Below, piece by piece: positions 5,118 through 5,868 of a stretch of 5,868 nucleotides of DNA. The notes beneath the pieces were generated by a model. It saw only the letters and a list, made by a program, of their open reading frames with translations. It ran no database searches and was not told the origin of the DNA. The position numbers and the translations under genes are program-made. The stretch comes from Candidatus Aerophobota bacterium (GTDB taxonomy: Bacteria; Aerophobota; Aerophobia; Aerophobales; B3-G15): assembly GCA_003648845.1 (NCBI GenBank), contig QMQA01000085.1, positions 1 through 5,868 of the forward strand. The letters are read 5' to 3'. Each line of letters opens with the position of its first letter. Position 1 is the stretch's first letter.

Positions 5118-5868
5118 TCAAGGAAACTCAGATCTGGGTGCTGTTTTGAGCAAAGTACCAGGCAATGCTATCCCCAATCTCTTTATTACAGCAAAAACAC
5201 CGACAGAGTGATGTTCAAAATCGGCAAATTCCTCAATAAGATGGGAATTTTTTTGAACCAGGTTAAACAAATTTTTCAGAAAGGTAAGACTTGTTTTCTC
5301 CAGGATTTTTCTTATCTTCAGTGCTGATTTGATTTCTTTTCCTGTCCCTTTTTTCCACTTAGCATTGTAAGATGAAAGGTTTCCTTCTTTTATACAATCA
5401 GCCAGAATCTCTGCACCCCTCATTCCGTAGTAAAGACCCCCTCCACTTAGAGGTTTTACCTGACAGGCAGCATCACCAACCAGAAAAATTCCTTCCTTAC
5501 AAATTTCTCCATAGCCTATGGATAGAATCCCGCCCATCTTTTCTATTATCTTTCCTTTTATCTTCTTTTTTTTCATGAAAGATTCAAGACTTTTTAACGG
5601 ATCCGGAGAGATACTTCCTACCCGAATTATTTTTTCATCTTCAGGAATTAGCCAGCAAAAATGAAGAAAAGGCCTGGTAAAATCAACCTGAACCATATTC
5701 TGAGGAGTTATTTTTTGATGTATTCTAAACTGGATTCCCCTGAAATAGGTTGGTTTTAACTTTAACCTGCTGATTTTTCTAACTGTTGAAGTTGCTCCGT
5801 CAGCTCCAACTACCAGAGTGGAACGAAAAGTACCTTTTTCACTTAATATTCCGCTTTTCTTTTTTAGG
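5118..5868 (-). CDS. Geranylgeranyl reductase family FAD-dependent oxidoreductase, N-terminus beyond window
   Basis: This flavoprotein family reduces isoprenoid double bonds, as in geranylgeranyl chains of lipids, quinones or chlorophyll; the substrate here is unknown. The frame is open to the window edge and gives 249 visible residues; the first Met in frame is at 5696 and is internal. Visible motifs are TLVVGADGATSTVRK (visible residues about 17-31), the GADG element of the glutathione-reductase-like FAD fold; FCWLIPEDEK, the counterpart of the family's Y-W-FP motif; and IFLVGDAACQVKPLSGGGLYYGM (visible residues about 127-149), which binds FAD. The C-terminus carries the FEHHS segment seen in relatives. 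About 130-140 N-terminal residues, including the GxGxxG motif, should lie outside the window. The codons at the window edge are identical to a 43-bp repeat near 5050, so the edge may be an assembly junction. The isoprenoid theme matches ispH, but the genes are not in one operon. Confidence 0.87.
   Translation of the reverse strand, partial: LKKKSGILSEKGTFRSTLVVGADGATSTVRKISRLKLKPTYFRGIQFRIHQKITPQNMVQVDFTRPFLHFCWLIPEDEKIIRVGSISPDPLKSLESFMKKKKIKGKIIEKMGGILSIGYGEICKEGIFLVGDAACQVKPLSGGGLYYGMRGAEILADCIKEGNLSSYNAKWKKGTGKEIKSALKIRKILEKTSLTFLKNLFNLVQKNSHLIEEFADFEHHSVGVFAVIKRLGIALPGTLLKTAPRSEFP
5826..5868. repeat. 43-bp perfect direct repeat, copy 2, at the window end
   Basis: This copy lies inside the reductase gene, where on the - strand it encodes LKKKSGILSEKGTF, a stretch that fits naturally before the GADG motif. 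It is therefore likely the original location. Its match with 5029-5071 runs to the last base of the window, so the repeat may be longer than 43 bp. The offset between copies is 797 bp. Confidence 0.97.

Noticed and set aside
5372..5578. 68-residue + strand frame
   Set aside because: It is antisense to the FAD-binding part of the reductase, whose motifs are clear.
1..5868. CRISPR array, toxin-antitoxin pair, insertion sequence or retron
   Set aside because: No spaced short repeats, transposase motifs, reverse transcriptase motifs or small paired genes were found on either strand.

Overview
The window is AT-rich bacterial DNA that falls into three parts. The left three quarters (1-4438) is a compact set of conserved housekeeping genes, all on the + strand. 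The stretch from about 4439 to 5045 holds broken gene remnants read on the - strand. The right end (5118-5868) is an intact but window-truncated flavoprotein gene on the - strand. The gene content is bacterial: MEP-pathway IspH, PlsC/PlsY acyltransferases, ribosomal protein S1 and an HU/IHF protein. Together with the AT-rich composition and a bacterial geranylgeranyl-reductase-family protein, it suggests an anaerobic Gram-positive-like lineage or an uncultured candidate phylum. The phylum cannot be fixed from this sequence alone.

Region 1 (1-3579) reads as one operon: plsC (5' end missing), ispH, rpsA and plsY. plsC and ispH overlap in an ATGA, rpsA follows after 27 bases, and rpsA and plsY overlap in a TAATG, so the four are probably co-transcribed and partly translationally coupled. 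The two acyltransferases act at successive steps of phosphatidate synthesis (PlsY first, PlsC second). IspH makes the isoprenoid precursors IPP and DMAPP, and S1 serves translation initiation.

Region 2 (3580-4438) has its own promoter-like site and a strong ribosome binding site ahead of an HU/IHF-type DNA-bending protein. A 12-bp stem-loop follows, then a MerR-family regulator with a TTG start, then tRNA-Pro(GGG) with an encoded CCA. No terminator is visible after the tRNA.

Region 3 (4439-5868) is the accessory and unusual part. On the - strand, reading right to left, are a geranylgeranyl-reductase-family FAD oxidoreductase (N-terminus beyond the window), the start of a D-2-hydroxyacid dehydrogenase, its NAD-binding core in another frame, and two pieces of what looks like an FGGY-family sugar kinase. 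Each piece looks like good protein sequence, but large internal parts are missing and frames change at the joins. A perfect 43-bp direct repeat (5029-5071 and 5826-5868) flanks the reductase segment, and its second copy is cut by the window end. The region is either a real decaying operon next to a tRNA gene or an assembly/amplification chimera, and the sequence alone does not decide. No clearly new biological system is seen; the repeat and the remnant mosaic are the items most worth checking.
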